Source: CAYMDS01 sp964653195 (GTDB lineage Bacteria > Patescibacteriota > Microgenomatia > Levybacterales > UBA12049). Taken from it: DNA of 45,295 nt. The stretch is from the NCBI GenBank assembly GCA_964653195.1, contig CAZZCX010000009.1, positions 1 to 45,295 on the forward strand, read 5' to 3'. The notes under the pieces were generated by a model. The model was not told where the DNA came from. It did no database searches and worked only from the letters and a program-made list of their open reading frames with translations. The translations under genes and the position numbers were made by a program. Positions 21,711 through 30,387 of the stretch are shown here, one piece after another; position 1 is the stretch's first letter; each line of letters begins with the position of its first letter.

Positions 21711-23222
21711 ATGCAGTTTGAACTTTCCCAGAATTCTCAGGATTTAATATCAGCTGATATTGCTTTGGTTTTCCTTTTTGCAGCATCTGAAAAGAATAAA
21801 AATAACTTTAAACCACTTGGACATTTTCAATCATTAGATAAGTCTCTTAATGGCTTGCTCTCAAAAGTGATCGAGATCGAAAAGTTTGATTATAAAAAAG
21901 GTAGCATGATAAGTGTTGTACCGTCAGAAAATATACTTCCTTCTCGTATTGTTATCATGAGTCTGGGTGAGAAAAATCAATTCAGCGCAAATACTTTGCG
22001 TCAACTGATTGCAGGTTTTGTAAAAAAGTTCAAAAATTCTATAGATAGTGTATCTTTAGTTTTACCTGAAAAAGCTGAGACAGGTATTGAAAATAATCAT
22101 TCTGCAAAAGCAATAGTTGAAGGTATAATGCTTGGAAATTATGAATTCCTCAAGTACAAGAAAAAAGATCAATCAGAACACGTTCTAAGTACAGTTTTGA
22201 TATCTATTGCAAAAGAACCCAAATATTTAGAAAAAGTTATTAATCATGCCAGAACATATTCAAATGCTGTTATTCTTGCACGTGATCTTGTAAATGAACA
22301 ACCAGCTACCGCAACACCTACTTTTTTAGCCGATTTAGCAGTGAATTTAGCTAAAAGTAATCCTCAAATTAAGTGTAAAGTTTATGATAAAAAAGAGATT
22401 GAAGAAATGGGTATGAACGCTTTTTTGGGAATTGCTAGAGCATCTGATATACCGCCTAAATTTATACATCTAACGTATACTCCGAAAACTAAATCAACAA
22501 AAATTATTTCTCTTGTCGGTAAGGGTATTACTTTTGACAGTGGAGGAATTAATGTAAAACCTGGTGATTCTATGAAGGATATGAAAATGGACATGTCCGG
22601 AGCAGCTGTCGTTTTAGCTGTTTTTTCAGCATTAAAAAGCATTCAGCCCAAAGCAATAATACATGGATTTATCGCAGCAACTCCAAATTTAATTTCTGGT
22701 AACTCACTTGTACCAGGAGATGTAGTCAAAGCAATGAATGGGAAAACAATCGAGGTGCTTAACACGGATGCAGAAGGACGCGTTACGATGGCTGATAGTC
22801 TCTCTTTTGCAGTTAAGCTGAATTCCGATGTTATTTTAGACTTTGCTACTTTAACGGGAGCATGTATGGTGGCATTGGGAGCAGATATTGCTGGATTATT
22901 TTCAAATGATCAAGATTTAGCTGATGCGATGAAAAAATCTGCAGATGATGAAGGGGAATTGGTATGGCAATTGCCTTTACCAAATGAATACAAAGAATTA
23001 AATAAAAGTGACGTGGCTGACATAGCAAATATCCCCTCAAGTCGTTATGGTGGAGCTATAACCGCAGCTTTGTTTTTACAGGAGTTTATAGACAAAAAAT
23101 CATGGATGCATTTGGATATCGCAGGTCCCGCATTTACATCTAAATCACAAGATTTATCGGTAAAAGGTGGAACAGGATTCGGCGTAAGACTTACTTTAAA
23201 TTATTTAGAATCCATAAATTAA
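21711..23222 (+). CDS. pepA: Leucyl aminopeptidase (M17)
   Basis: A hexameric, two-zinc cytoplasmic aminopeptidase, 503 aa. The N-terminal domain (1-170) is macro-like; the catalytic domain has VGKGITFDSGGINVKPGDSMKDMKMDMSGAA with zinc ligands Lys and Asp, and the signature NTDAEGRVTMADSL. It releases N-terminal residues from peptides, useful for amino-acid scavenging. efp starts 1 bp after its stop. The start matches a leaderless promoter exactly. Confidence 0.96.
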   Translation: MQFELSQNSQDLISADIALVFLFAASEKNKNNFKPLGHFQSLDKSLNGLLSKVIEIEKFDYKKGSMISVVPSENILPSRIVIMSLGEKNQFSANTLRQLIAGFVKKFKNSIDSVSLVLPEKAETGIENNHSAKAIVEGIMLGNYEFLKYKKKDQSEHVLSTVLISIAKEPKYLEKVINHARTYSNAVILARDLVNEQPATATPTFLADLAVNLAKSNPQIKCKVYDKKEIEEMGMNAFLGIARASDIPPKFIHLTYTPKTKSTKIISLVGKGITFDSGGINVKPGDSMKDMKMDMSGAAVVLAVFSALKSIQPKAIIHGFIAATPNLISGNSLVPGDVVKAMNGKTIEVLNTDAEGRVTMADSLSFAVKLNSDVILDFATLTGACMVALGADIAGLFSNDQDLADAMKKSADDEGELVWQLPLPNEYKELNKSDVADIANIPSSRYGGAITAALFLQEFIDKKSWMHLDIAGPAFTSKSQDLSVKGGTGFGVRLTLNYLESIN

Positions 23223-23223
23223 T

Positions 23224-23793
23224 ATGATATCAGTAACTGATCTTAGAGCAGGAACAACTTACAGAGAAGATGGACAATTATTGCAAGTCATTTCATACCA
23301 GCATATAAAAATGGGTAGGGGATCAGCAAATATAAAAGTCCGTGTTAAAAATCTTTCAAATGGTTCTACTATCGATAAAAGCTATATAAACGGTGCTAGA
23401 ATTCAGGATGTTCAAATCCAAAAAAAAGAAATGCAGTTTTTGTATAAAGACACGGAATTAGCATATTTCATGGACCCGATTAGTTATCAGCAGGAACAAA
23501 TATTGCTTTCAAAGATTGACGGTTTTGAGTATTTAAAGGAAGGGGAGAACTTTACTGTCAGTTTTTTAGATAGTCTTCCATTAACTGTGCAGCTTCCACC
23601 TAAGATGGTATTTAAAGTATCTGAAACTGGACCAGCATTGAAAGGTAATTCAGCTACAAACGTTTTTAAAGACGCTGTCTTAGAGAATGGAATAAAGACA
23701 AAAGTTCCTTTATTTATATCAACTGGCGAACTTATTAAAATAGATACTCGTACTGGTTCATATACGGAAAAAGCCTCTTTAGCATCTAGTTAA
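23224..23793 (+). CDS. efp: Elongation factor P
   Basis: Translation factor that rescues ribosomes at polyproline, 189 aa with three beta-barrel domains. The N-terminal KOW domain is followed by the central domain and the OB-fold end. The tip of domain I is HIKMGRGSANIKVR: the modified position is Arg32, where E. coli has a beta-lysylated Lys34. Arg32 is the residue rhamnosylated by EarP in some other bacteria; no earP, epmA or epmB is in this window. It overlaps no gene and is cotranscribed with pepA (one-base gap). Confidence 0.95.
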   Translation: MISVTDLRAGTTYREDGQLLQVISYQHIKMGRGSANIKVRVKNLSNGSTIDKSYINGARIQDVQIQKKEMQFLYKDTELAYFMDPISYQQEQILLSKIDGFEYLKEGENFTVSFLDSLPLTVQLPPKMVFKVSETGPALKGNSATNVFKDAVLENGIKTKVPLFISTGELIKIDTRTGSYTEKASLASS

Positions 23794-23799
23794 ACAGTT

Positions 23800-23808
23800 T
23801 GGTATACT
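23800..23808 (+). promoter_or_regulatory. Extended -10 promoter of the MFS gene
   Basis: TGGTATACT (23800-23808) is a TGn-extended -10 box between efp and the MFS gene, giving a leader of about 15 nt to ATG 23830. Confidence 0.4.
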
Positions 23809-23829
23809 TGTCATTGACCCGTTTTCATA

Positions 23830-25104
23830 ATGAAAAACAATATTTTATTTGCGTTAAAAAATAAGCAATTTACATATTTGATACTTGCTGAAATTTTCAC
23901 TCAAATACCGGTAAATATTCTAAATTTTCTTCTTATTCTTGTTATTTTTAACCTTACTAAATCCAATACTGCAGTTTCTATTGTAGTTCTTTCTTTTACT
24001 CTACCAGCAGTATTTCTAGGTATATTAGCTGGAATTTACACAGATAAATGGAATAAAAAGGAAGTTTTACTTCTGACGAATATTATTCGCGTAGCACTAC
24101 TAATTGTTCTTATGGTATTTCCAGAAAATATTTATGTTATTTATTTAATTTCTTTTCTATTTGGAATAGTGACTCAATTTTTTATACCTGCTGAGACACC
24201 ACTCATTCCGCTTATAGTTGATAAAAATCATCTATTATCGGCAAATGCCTTATTTGGTGTTGGAATATTTGGGTCAATTCTTGCAGCTTACGTACTGAGT
24301 GGTCCCTTATTATTATATTCTGGATTTACAACGTCTTTAATGATAATGGCAATATCTTTAGGAATAGGTGGATTTTTCGTGAGTAAAATACGTGTACCAA
24401 TCGAGGAGGAGATGAAAAGTTTCAGAATATCAAAGCAATTTCCAATAAATGCTGTTAAACAAGAAATGCGAGATATATTAAGTTACATTGTCAAAAATAC
24501 TCATATACTTGGAGCTTTACTGCTTCTTGCTCTTACCCAAATTCTATTTTTGATAATTGCAGCCATCGCTCCCGGTTTTGCCAATGAAGTATTGCATATA
24601 AGAGTTGAAGAATTTCCGCTTTTAGTTATTGCTCCAGCTACTGTAGGAATTATTGTCGGTGCAATATTTATCGCAAATATACTTTACTTACATCGTAAAA
24701 AAAATATTATTACCGCAGGTATTTTACTTGCATCAATGGTGCTTATGATTATGCCTTTTGGAAATGACATGATGTCCAAAGGTTTTATATCAGCCTTAAA
24801 CCAAAAGTTGCCTGATTTATTAGTTATAAGTAGTAATGATTTAATTATATTTCTGGCATTTTTATTAGGGTTTGCAAATGCATTGGTATATGTTCCTGCG
24901 AATACACTTCTACAAGAAACAACATCAGAATCAATTCGAGGAACATTATATGGTGCTCTTAATTCATTTGTAGGTATCTTATCATTTATGCCCATACTGC
25001 TTGTGGGCAGCTTTTCAGATTTAATTGGAGTGGGGAGTGTCGTTATGGGAATTGGAATATGCTTATTCTTGTTATCAATCGGAAAAATATTGCTTCGTTA
25101 TTGA
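23830..25104 (+). CDS. MFS transporter
   Basis: A 424-aa membrane protein with about 12 hydrophobic segments. The first half has GILAGIYTDKWNKKEVLLLTNIIR, the typical MFS loop 2-3 motif (G-x-L-A-D-K/R). FVPANTLLQETTSESIRGTLYGALN resembles the drug/macrolide-efflux MFS group (the sequence here is VYVPANTLLQE). The substrate is unknown. A 220-aa membrane protein starts 6 bp later. Confidence 0.85.
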   Translation: MKNNILFALKNKQFTYLILAEIFTQIPVNILNFLLILVIFNLTKSNTAVSIVVLSFTLPAVFLGILAGIYTDKWNKKEVLLLTNIIRVALLIVLMVFPENIYVIYLISFLFGIVTQFFIPAETPLIPLIVDKNHLLSANALFGVGIFGSILAAYVLSGPLLLYSGFTTSLMIMAISLGIGGFFVSKIRVPIEEEMKSFRISKQFPINAVKQEMRDILSYIVKNTHILGALLLLALTQILFLIIAAIAPGFANEVLHIRVEEFPLLVIAPATVGIIVGAIFIANILYLHRKKNIITAGILLASMVLMIMPFGNDMMSKGFISALNQKLPDLLVISSNDLIIFLAFLLGFANALVYVPANTLLQETTSESIRGTLYGALNSFVGILSFMPILLVGSFSDLIGVGSVVMGIGICLFLLSIGKILLRY

Positions 25105-25110
25105 TCATAT

Positions 25111-25773
25111 ATGGTTATAATTTTTTCATTATTACTAGCTTTATTATTATTCTTGTTCACGTTTTATTACTACACAAGAGATGATCTTTATTTTATTCGC
25201 AAAGGTGTTTCGATGGAGCAATTATTTAATATTTTACTTTCCGGACTTTTGGGTAGCTTATTATTTTCCAGGTTGCTTGCAATCATTTTTAATTTAAATA
25301 TTGGACAGATTTCACAAGCACAAACCTATTTATCCTCCCGTCCTCTAGGTATATCTGTTTTTGGAGCGATAGCTGGATTGTTTTTGTCATATCTATTGAT
25401 GACTAGAAAAAATAAAGCACTAAGAAAAAGATTTTTTGATTATGTTTCAGTTTCGCTACTTGCAGCATTACCAATTTTGTTTCTGGGTGTTTTTATTAAT
25501 TTCTATCTTTTCATAATGCATATTATTTTATTTATATTTTATGTATTTGTTTTAGTGCCTAAATATAACAGCGGTAAGATGCGTACCGGGAGTTTATGTC
25601 TAATATTTCTTATTATGTTTTCATTGGTATCATTTCTTAATGACATATTTCTTTTATACACCCAAGAAATATTATTGTCCCGAGAGTCGTTTCTTTTAGT
25701 TGGATTATTTATAGCAAGCTGCTTCTTTTTGTTAAGGTTAGAGTCATATAAAACGACAAAAAATTCCAAATAA
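25111..25773 (+). CDS. Integral membrane protein, possibly Lgt-like
   Basis: A 220-aa protein with about seven hydrophobic segments. The stretch SRPLGISVFGAIAGLFLSYLLMTRKNK followed by RFFDYVSVSLLAALPILFLGVFIN resembles the core of prolipoprotein diacylglyceryl transferase (GGL-x-x-x-G-x-x-G then FDxxAP-x-x). The conserved Arg/His residues of Lgt are not evident, so it may be a degenerate relative with another role. It is 6 bp behind the MFS gene and 10 bp ahead of the pseudouridine synthase gene. I am not sure of the homology. Confidence 0.6.
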   Translation: MVIIFSLLLALLLFLFTFYYYTRDDLYFIRKGVSMEQLFNILLSGLLGSLLFSRLLAIIFNLNIGQISQAQTYLSSRPLGISVFGAIAGLFLSYLLMTRKNKALRKRFFDYVSVSLLAALPILFLGVFINFYLFIMHIILFIFYVFVLVPKYNSGKMRTGSLCLIFLIMFSLVSFLNDIFLLYTQEILLSRESFLLVGLFIASCFFLLRLESYKTTKNSK

Positions 25774-25783
25774 AAACCAAATT

Positions 25784-26530
25784 ATGATCAATATACTTTT
25801 TGAAGATAATGCAATTATCGCAATTGATAAACCATCCGGCATTACTGTAAACAAAGCGGATACAACAAAAGGTGAACTTACTATACAGGATTGGGCAGAA
25901 GAAAAGTTGCATATAGAAAATGGCAAACCACGATTACATACGGACAATTGGCAAAATGAGGAGCAGTACAGTGATTTTTATAATAGGGGAGGGATAGTAC
26001 ATAGGTTAGATAAGGAAACATCGGGTGTTCTACTTATTGGTAAGAATCCTGAAGCATTTATTAATTTGCAGCAACAATTTAAGCAAAGGGTAATAAAAAA
26101 AACTTATTTAACTTTAGCACATGGAAAAGTAAAGCCTGAGACAGGGGAGATAAATGTACCAATAGGTCGTCTACCTTGGAATAGAAGGCAGTTTGGGGTA
26201 GTTGCCGGGGGTAGGGATTCTTTGACTAGATACGCTGTCAAAGAAATTAAATTTTATAAGACTTTTAAAGAATTCCTGTCATTTGTTGAGGTATATCCTG
26301 AAACAGGCAGAACACATCAGATCAGAGTGCATTTAAAATATCTAGGTTATCCTATATTTGCAGATTTTCTCTATGCTGGCCGGAAAACACAAAGAAATGA
26401 TAGAAAATATTTACAAAGAGTTTTTTTGCATGCATCACGAATCTCATTTTTGCATCCTGAATCAAATAAGTTTTTGCATTTGGAATCTGTATTACCAGAA
26501 GAATTAAGCCAAATATTGAAGTATGAGTAA
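25784..26530 (+). CDS. RluA-family pseudouridine synthase
   Basis: A 248-aa RNA pseudouridine synthase. The catalytic motif is GGIVHRLDKETSGVLLIGKN (Asp in RLD, about residue 76), followed by KKTYLTLAHGKVKP and ETGRTHQIRVHLKYLGYPIFADFLY. There is no N-terminal S4 domain. It probably modifies 23S rRNA or tRNA; the site cannot be told. The next gene begins 8 bp before its stop, so translation is coupled. Confidence 0.93.
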   Translation: MINILFEDNAIIAIDKPSGITVNKADTTKGELTIQDWAEEKLHIENGKPRLHTDNWQNEEQYSDFYNRGGIVHRLDKETSGVLLIGKNPEAFINLQQQFKQRVIKKTYLTLAHGKVKPETGEINVPIGRLPWNRRQFGVVAGGRDSLTRYAVKEIKFYKTFKEFLSFVEVYPETGRTHQIRVHLKYLGYPIFADFLYAGRKTQRNDRKYLQRVFLHASRISFLHPESNKFLHLESVLPEELSQILKYE

Positions 26531-27344
26531 AATGGTGAAAAAAGAAAAAGACGATATATTTAAGTATAGAAGCTTAAAAAAAGTGTTAGTTTTTGTGCTA
26601 GTAGTATTTCTCTTACTGATAATTTCAGTATTTATTAATTTATTTTATATCGCTAAAGACAGTAAGTATAATGGTCGTGATCAATATACAGTTTCAGTTA
26701 TAGCGACAACGGATAAATCTTCAGTCATTTTTTTTAACCCAGAAAACAAGTCAATCTCTCATGTGATAATGAACGGAGATAGAAAAAACATATCACCTGG
26801 ACGACTACTTGGAGTGCTGATTGACAGCAATATAAATTTAAATGAAGATTTGAAATCGTATTCTGTTTCACAAATTCTTTTAAAAGCGTTTATACACCCC
26901 GGCAACAGGAAACAAAACATTACCGCTATTGATATCGTAAGATTATTTATGTTTTCACGTTCACTTTCTGCGAGTGGATTTAACGAAGAATCTATAAACT
27001 TAAGTTCTTCAAATTATAGATTAGGTAATATAGAAAGACTCTTAATGGATATGAATATAATAAAGGAAAGAAAAAGTATAGAAATAGTAAACGGTACAAA
27101 TGTAAGTGGGCTCGGAAAGAGACTTGAGACAGTGCTTAAGAACATAGGTTGTAATGTAGTTGCAGTAAATGCAAGTATTGAAGGAGTTGAAAAATCAGAA
27201 ATAATTGTAACAGATAATGATTCATATACATTGAAAAAATTACAAAGAAATCTTCGATATCCAATAAAAATTACCGACAATCACGATATTGCTGATATAA
27301 AAATAGTAATTGGCTCAAATGGAGTTAGAGATAATGTGTTTTAA
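26523..27344 (+). CDS. Membrane-anchored LytR C-terminal-domain protein
   Basis: A 273-aa protein with a single anchor (about residues 17-42, VLVFVLVVFLLLIISVFINLFYI) and an extracytoplasmic portion. The final 85 residues (KSIEIVNGTNVSGLGKRLETVLKNIGCNVVAVNAS ... VIGSN) match the LytR_C domain found in wall-associated proteins. The middle has no LytR/CpsA/Psr catalytic core, so it is not itself a wall-polymer ligase. The start codon overlaps the preceding gene by 8 bp (ATG 26523; an alternative is 26532). Confidence 0.82.
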   Translation: MSKMVKKEKDDIFKYRSLKKVLVFVLVVFLLLIISVFINLFYIAKDSKYNGRDQYTVSVIATTDKSSVIFFNPENKSISHVIMNGDRKNISPGRLLGVLIDSNINLNEDLKSYSVSQILLKAFIHPGNRKQNITAIDIVRLFMFSRSLSASGFNEESINLSSSNYRLGNIERLLMDMNIIKERKSIEIVNGTNVSGLGKRLETVLKNIGCNVVAVNASIEGVEKSEIIVTDNDSYTLKKLQRNLRYPIKITDNHDIADIKIVIGSNGVRDNVF

Positions 27345-27352
27345 TTAATTCT

Positions 27353-27487
27353 ATGATTCCATTAGTTTTATTATTAGTATCTATAATTCTTGCTTGGCGT
27401 TCACTCAATAAGCAAACTAAATTAGAAGAAATTAATATATTTAAAGAAAAATTAAAAAAAGGAAGAGTAGTATTTCAGAGTAAGTAA
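27353..27487 (+). CDS. Small single-pass membrane protein (44 aa)
   Basis: Starts MIPLVLLLVSIILAWRSLNK, i.e. one hydrophobic segment (residues 2-15), then a charged, helical tail ending FQSK. It starts 8 bp after the LytR_C gene stop and ends 2 bp before the convergent TPR gene's stop, filling the space exactly, which supports reality. Function unknown; no Shine-Dalgarno. Confidence 0.55.
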   Translation: MIPLVLLLVSIILAWRSLNKQTKLEEINIFKEKLKKGRVVFQSK

Positions 27488-27489
27488 AA

Positions 27490-28188
27490 TTAATCGTCAA
27501 GTGAATTTGAATCGGCCTTTTTATTTGTGTCCTTGATATTTTTCTTCATCTCATTTGCAAGTGTTAATTTCATTTTTTCGATAGCTATGAATGAGGGAAG
27601 GTTTTTGAATTTTGCTGCTTTTTTTACTTCTTTAAGCAATACTGTTACATTTGTATTTTCAATTATTTTTACATAAGCTTCGTACTGATTTCCACCCTCA
27701 ATAAATTTAATTAATCTGTTGCCAATATCATGAGGTAGCATTCCGATATACTGTTTCTGAGAATCATATGCAAATATTTTCATTCGTTTTATCGTGAGAG
27801 TAAGCTGTTCGCCGTTTCTTATTTGTGTAAGTATTTTTCTATCAGCAGTATTTATTAGATCAGTTACTTTAGTCTTTCCGGGTTCTTCTATAAATACATT
27901 ACTCACCTTAAAATGGGGGATTAGCTGACCGTTGGATTGCGTTGAAGTTTCGTTTAAGCGGTGTATGTTCTTTAATGCTATAGGGTTATTGTTATCTAGA
28001 GTTAGAACTCTTTGGTAGATTGTTTTTGCTTCTTTAATTTCTCCCAGACTTACTTTTGCAAAAGCTAGCCTATTTAGCGCATCAATATCTGTCGGATCTT
28101 CTTCAAGAAGCATCTGATTTAAGATCACAGCTGCTTGCCAATCACCTTGTAGAGCCGTCTGGACTGCTTGCGTTTTTAGCGGTATCAT
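27490..28188 (-). CDS. TPR-repeat protein with C-terminal HIRAN-like domain
   Basis: A 232-aa cytoplasmic protein. Residues about 1-80 are TPR-type helical pairs (DWQAAVILNQMLLEEDPTDIDALNRLAFAKVSLGEIKEAKTIYQRVLTLDNNNPIALKNI). Residues about 105-190 form a beta-rich unit, MKIFAYDSQKQYIGMLPHDIGNRLIKFIEGGNQYEAYVK, similar to HIRAN domains; this is a tentative match. The tail is Lys-rich. Its promoter TTGACA-17-TAGAAT is near-consensus (28238-28210), the leader about 14 nt. Confidence 0.75.
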   Translation of the reverse strand: MIPLKTQAVQTALQGDWQAAVILNQMLLEEDPTDIDALNRLAFAKVSLGEIKEAKTIYQRVLTLDNNNPIALKNIHRLNETSTQSNGQLIPHFKVSNVFIEEPGKTKVTDLINTADRKILTQIRNGEQLTLTIKRMKIFAYDSQKQYIGMLPHDIGNRLIKFIEGGNQYEAYVKIIENTNVTVLLKEVKKAAKFKNLPSFIAIEKMKLTLANEMKKNIKDTNKKADSNSLDD

Positions 28189-28209
28189 TGAGGATTTTAT
28201 CAGTATCCT

Positions 28210-28238
28210 ATTCTAAGTACATTTCTTGCAAATGTCAA
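28210..28238 (-). promoter_or_regulatory. Promoter of the TPR gene
   Basis: Minus strand TTGACA (28238-28233), 17-bp spacer, TAGAAT (28215-28210). The -10 is followed by a small hairpin AGGAT...ATCCT immediately before the ATG at 28188, which could affect initiation. Confidence 0.7.
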
Positions 28239-28302
28239 TATGAGAAGGGTATAATTGCAGGTGGTTAATGGCAAATGGTAAATATTTAATAGTAACAACT
28301 GA

Positions 28303-28329
28303 GCTAATAATTTACCCTAAACTATTAGC
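28303..28329. promoter_or_regulatory. Inverted repeat upstream of yebC
   Basis: GCTAATAATTTA, spacer CCC, TAAACTATTAGC: 12-bp arms with one mismatch, 13 bp before the yebC ATG. Flanks add AATGGC (28267-28272) and GCCATT (28328-28333) as a further outer pair. It sits in the divergent region between the TPR gene and yebC. No U-run follows. Confidence 0.6.
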
Positions 28330-28341
28330 CATTTTCTAACT

Positions 28342-29088
28342 ATGTCCGGACACTCTAAATGGGCGACAATCAAAAGACAAAAAGGTGCAGCCGATGCAAA
28401 GAGAGGACAGTTATTTACGAAGCTTTCTATGGCAATATCATTAGCTGCTAAGGCTGGAGGCGCAGATCCTTCTATGAATCCAAGGCTTAGGCTTGCTATA
28501 GATACAGCGAAGGCTAGTAATATGCCTAAGGAAAATATAGATAGGGCAGTGAAGCGTGCTCAACTAAAGTCTGAAGGAGAGTTAGAGGAAACTGTATATG
28601 AAGGATTTGGTCCGGGTGGCTTTAGTATTATTGTTGAAGCAATAACTGATAATAAGCAAAGGACTACACCTGAGGTGAAAAGCAGAATTGAGAAACAGGG
28701 AGGACGCTTAGGTAATCCTGGTTCTGTTTTATACCAGTTTGAACAGAGAGGTTTGGTTACGATTGTCCGTGATAATAAAAGTATAGATGAAATATTTTTG
28801 CTGGCTGCAGATTCAGGTGCTGTTGATGTTGAAGAAGCAGGGGAGGATGTACTACTTTATACAAAAAGAGAAGAATTAACTAAAGTAAGAGATGCTGTGA
28901 CCGAGAAGGGTCTTATAGTAAAAAATGCTGAATTTATTCGAACACCCTTGACTACGATTTATATAACAGAAAAGGATATTGCTTTGAAAGCATTGCAATT
29001 TATAGAAAAAATTGAGGAGCTCGATGACATACAGAGAGTATATGCAAACTTTGATATAAGTGAGGAAATAGCTAAATCAATAATCTGA
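28342..29088 (+). CDS. yebC: YebC/TACO1-family protein
   Basis: A 248-aa protein of the YebC/PmpR/TACO1 family. It starts MSGHSKWATIKRQKGAADAKRGQLFTKL and has NIDRAVKRAQ, VYEGFGPGGFSIIVEAITDNKQRT and GGRLGNPGSVLYQFEQRG. Some members act as transcription regulators, others as translation factors that help at proline-rich stretches; with efp in the same region the latter is plausible but not shown. Full length and intact. A membrane-protein gene follows 13 bp after. Confidence 0.96.
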   Translation: MSGHSKWATIKRQKGAADAKRGQLFTKLSMAISLAAKAGGADPSMNPRLRLAIDTAKASNMPKENIDRAVKRAQLKSEGELEETVYEGFGPGGFSIIVEAITDNKQRTTPEVKSRIEKQGGRLGNPGSVLYQFEQRGLVTIVRDNKSIDEIFLLAADSGAVDVEEAGEDVLLYTKREELTKVRDAVTEKGLIVKNAEFIRTPLTTIYITEKDIALKALQFIEKIEELDDIQRVYANFDISEEIAKSII

Positions 29089-29101
29089 AATCATTTTAAA
29101 A

Positions 29102-29965
29102 ATGAAATTCTTTCAAAAAAACCCCGTAATACCTACAGGACAGGGAATAAAAACTTTAAAAAGACCGAAGAAAAAAATAATTTCTATTGTTTTTTCCAAG
29201 AGGCAAAAATTTATAATTGCAGTAGGACTGCTTTCTTTTGGATTATTTTTATCGGGAAATATTCAAACCGGAATGTATGCATTACCAATTGCTATAACTC
29301 TTGCTGTTTTTACTGATTTGTTCCTTTTTTGGAGCGTATATAAAGACATACGCGAAAGTTTTACTGGAAGTATTTTCGTTTTGCCATTTTTTTATAGTCT
29401 ATCTTCAGGTCTTTTTTACTTTCTTGTTCCTGCAACTATATTTATCCGTTTAACAGCTGTAATGCTTTATGCTTTTGGTTTATACTCGCTTTTTCTCAGT
29501 CAGAATGTTTTTGCAGTAGCTTCAATTCGTACAATTGCCTTATTATCTGGTGCAAGGATCGTATCATTTATTATAACGTTGTTATCATATTTCTTTATAA
29601 CAGACATCACATTTTCATTAAGATTACCGCTATATTTAGTGATACCGTTAGTTACTGTTTATACATTTTTTCTTGTATACCAATCTATACGTTCATATAC
29701 GCTACAAAAGACAGATTATCCTTCAGTACTGTCATGGAGTATAGGCATAACCCTCTGTTTAGTAGAATCGGCAATTATGTTATGGTTTTGGCCTAGTTCT
29801 CCTACAATACTTGCACTTTTCTTAGCAGGTTTTTTTTATACTTTGACTGGCTTATCGCATATTTGGTTTGAAAGGAGATTATTTAAAAGTGTTTTGTGGG
29901 AATATGTATGGGTGGGGGTAGTGGTGTTTCTAGTACTTTTAGGATTTACACCTTGGGGTAAATGA
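29102..29965 (+). CDS. Conserved multi-pass membrane protein
   Basis: A 287-aa protein with about eight hydrophobic segments after a basic N-terminus (PKKKIISIVFSKRQK). Arg/Lys at loops (YKDIRESFTGS, RLTAVMLYAF) and SLFLSQNVFAVASIRTIALLSGAR recall the DUF5656-type membrane proteins of Patescibacteria; that resemblance is from memory and weak. No catalytic motif seen. It is 13 bp behind yebC and is the last gene before a 0.9-kb gap. Confidence 0.65.
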   Translation: MKFFQKNPVIPTGQGIKTLKRPKKKIISIVFSKRQKFIIAVGLLSFGLFLSGNIQTGMYALPIAITLAVFTDLFLFWSVYKDIRESFTGSIFVLPFFYSLSSGLFYFLVPATIFIRLTAVMLYAFGLYSLFLSQNVFAVASIRTIALLSGARIVSFIITLLSYFFITDITFSLRLPLYLVIPLVTVYTFFLVYQSIRSYTLQKTDYPSVLSWSIGITLCLVESAIMLWFWPSSPTILALFLAGFFYTLTGLSHIWFERRLFKSVLWEYVWVGVVVFLVLLGFTPWGK

Positions 29966-30092
29966 ATTTTTTATAAATTATTTGAAGCTAAAATCACATG
30001 TTTAGACTGATTTATCAATCTAATCGAGAAGGGAACAGGAGAGTACATGATATAGTTTGATATAGTTAATTTAATAAATTATAGGACATAAT

Positions 30093-30101
30093 TGTGGATA
30101 A
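30093..30101 (-). promoter_or_regulatory. Single perfect DnaA box
   Basis: TTATCCACA on the minus strand, a perfect match to the consensus DnaA box. There is no cluster of further boxes and no dnaA or dnaN here, so it does not identify an origin. Confidence 0.5.
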
Positions 30102-30278
30102 CTTAGCACTTTTCACGATATTATTCCTCAGTTTTCACGGTTTTATTTAATGACTTACTTTAAGAGAGAGCAGCCTCTATTTCGGCATACAAGAGGTCCC
30201 ACTGATAAGCATCTATTGATTCGTTTACGATGCTATATAACCTCAGTGACGCAGTGAATATGAAAAAAATACGAAACA

Positions 30279-30305
30279 CCCTCCTTTAAGGCACTAAAGG
30301 GAGGG
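30279..30305 (-). terminator. GC-rich hairpin ending the 30353 minigene
   Basis: On the minus strand CCCTCCCTTTA, loop GTGCCT, TAAAGGAGGG (one bulge). A run of seven T follows at 30269-30263, but 9 bases beyond the stem instead of directly after it, so termination strength is uncertain. Confidence 0.5.
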
Positions 30306-30353
30306 CTGTATATTTAGAAAAACGAGAGTACAAGCTACATAGAGTAAGCTCAT
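30294..30353 (-). CDS. Candidate leaderless 19-aa hydrophobic peptide
   Basis: MSLLYVACTLVFLNIQPSL, a hydrophobic peptide that could insert in the membrane. Its ATG is exactly 6 bp after TATAAG (30365-30360), which follows TTGACG (30387-30382) at 16 bp, so the transcript would begin at the ATG. The stop codon lies inside the downstream hairpin, and the whole transcript would be about 90 nt. No gene follows on this strand, so it is not a leader peptide for anything visible. It may equally be a small non-coding RNA with a chance ORF. Confidence 0.3.
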   Translation of the reverse strand: MSLLYVACTLVFLNIQPSL

Positions 30354-30359
30354 GATCTA

Positions 30360-30387
30360 CTTATATCAAAGCTTTTATAAACGTCAA
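30360..30387 (-). promoter_or_regulatory. Promoter of the 19-aa peptide / small RNA
   Basis: Minus strand TTGACG (30387-30382), 16-bp spacer, TATAAG (30365-30360). Confidence 0.45.

Noticed and set aside
30093..30101. Replication origin at the DnaA box
   Set aside because: Only one box, no dnaA, dnaN or AT-rich unwinding repeats next to it.
30150..30257. 35-codon ORF beginning MTYFKREQPLF
   Set aside because: No promoter at a fitting distance and no protein-like pattern beyond chance.
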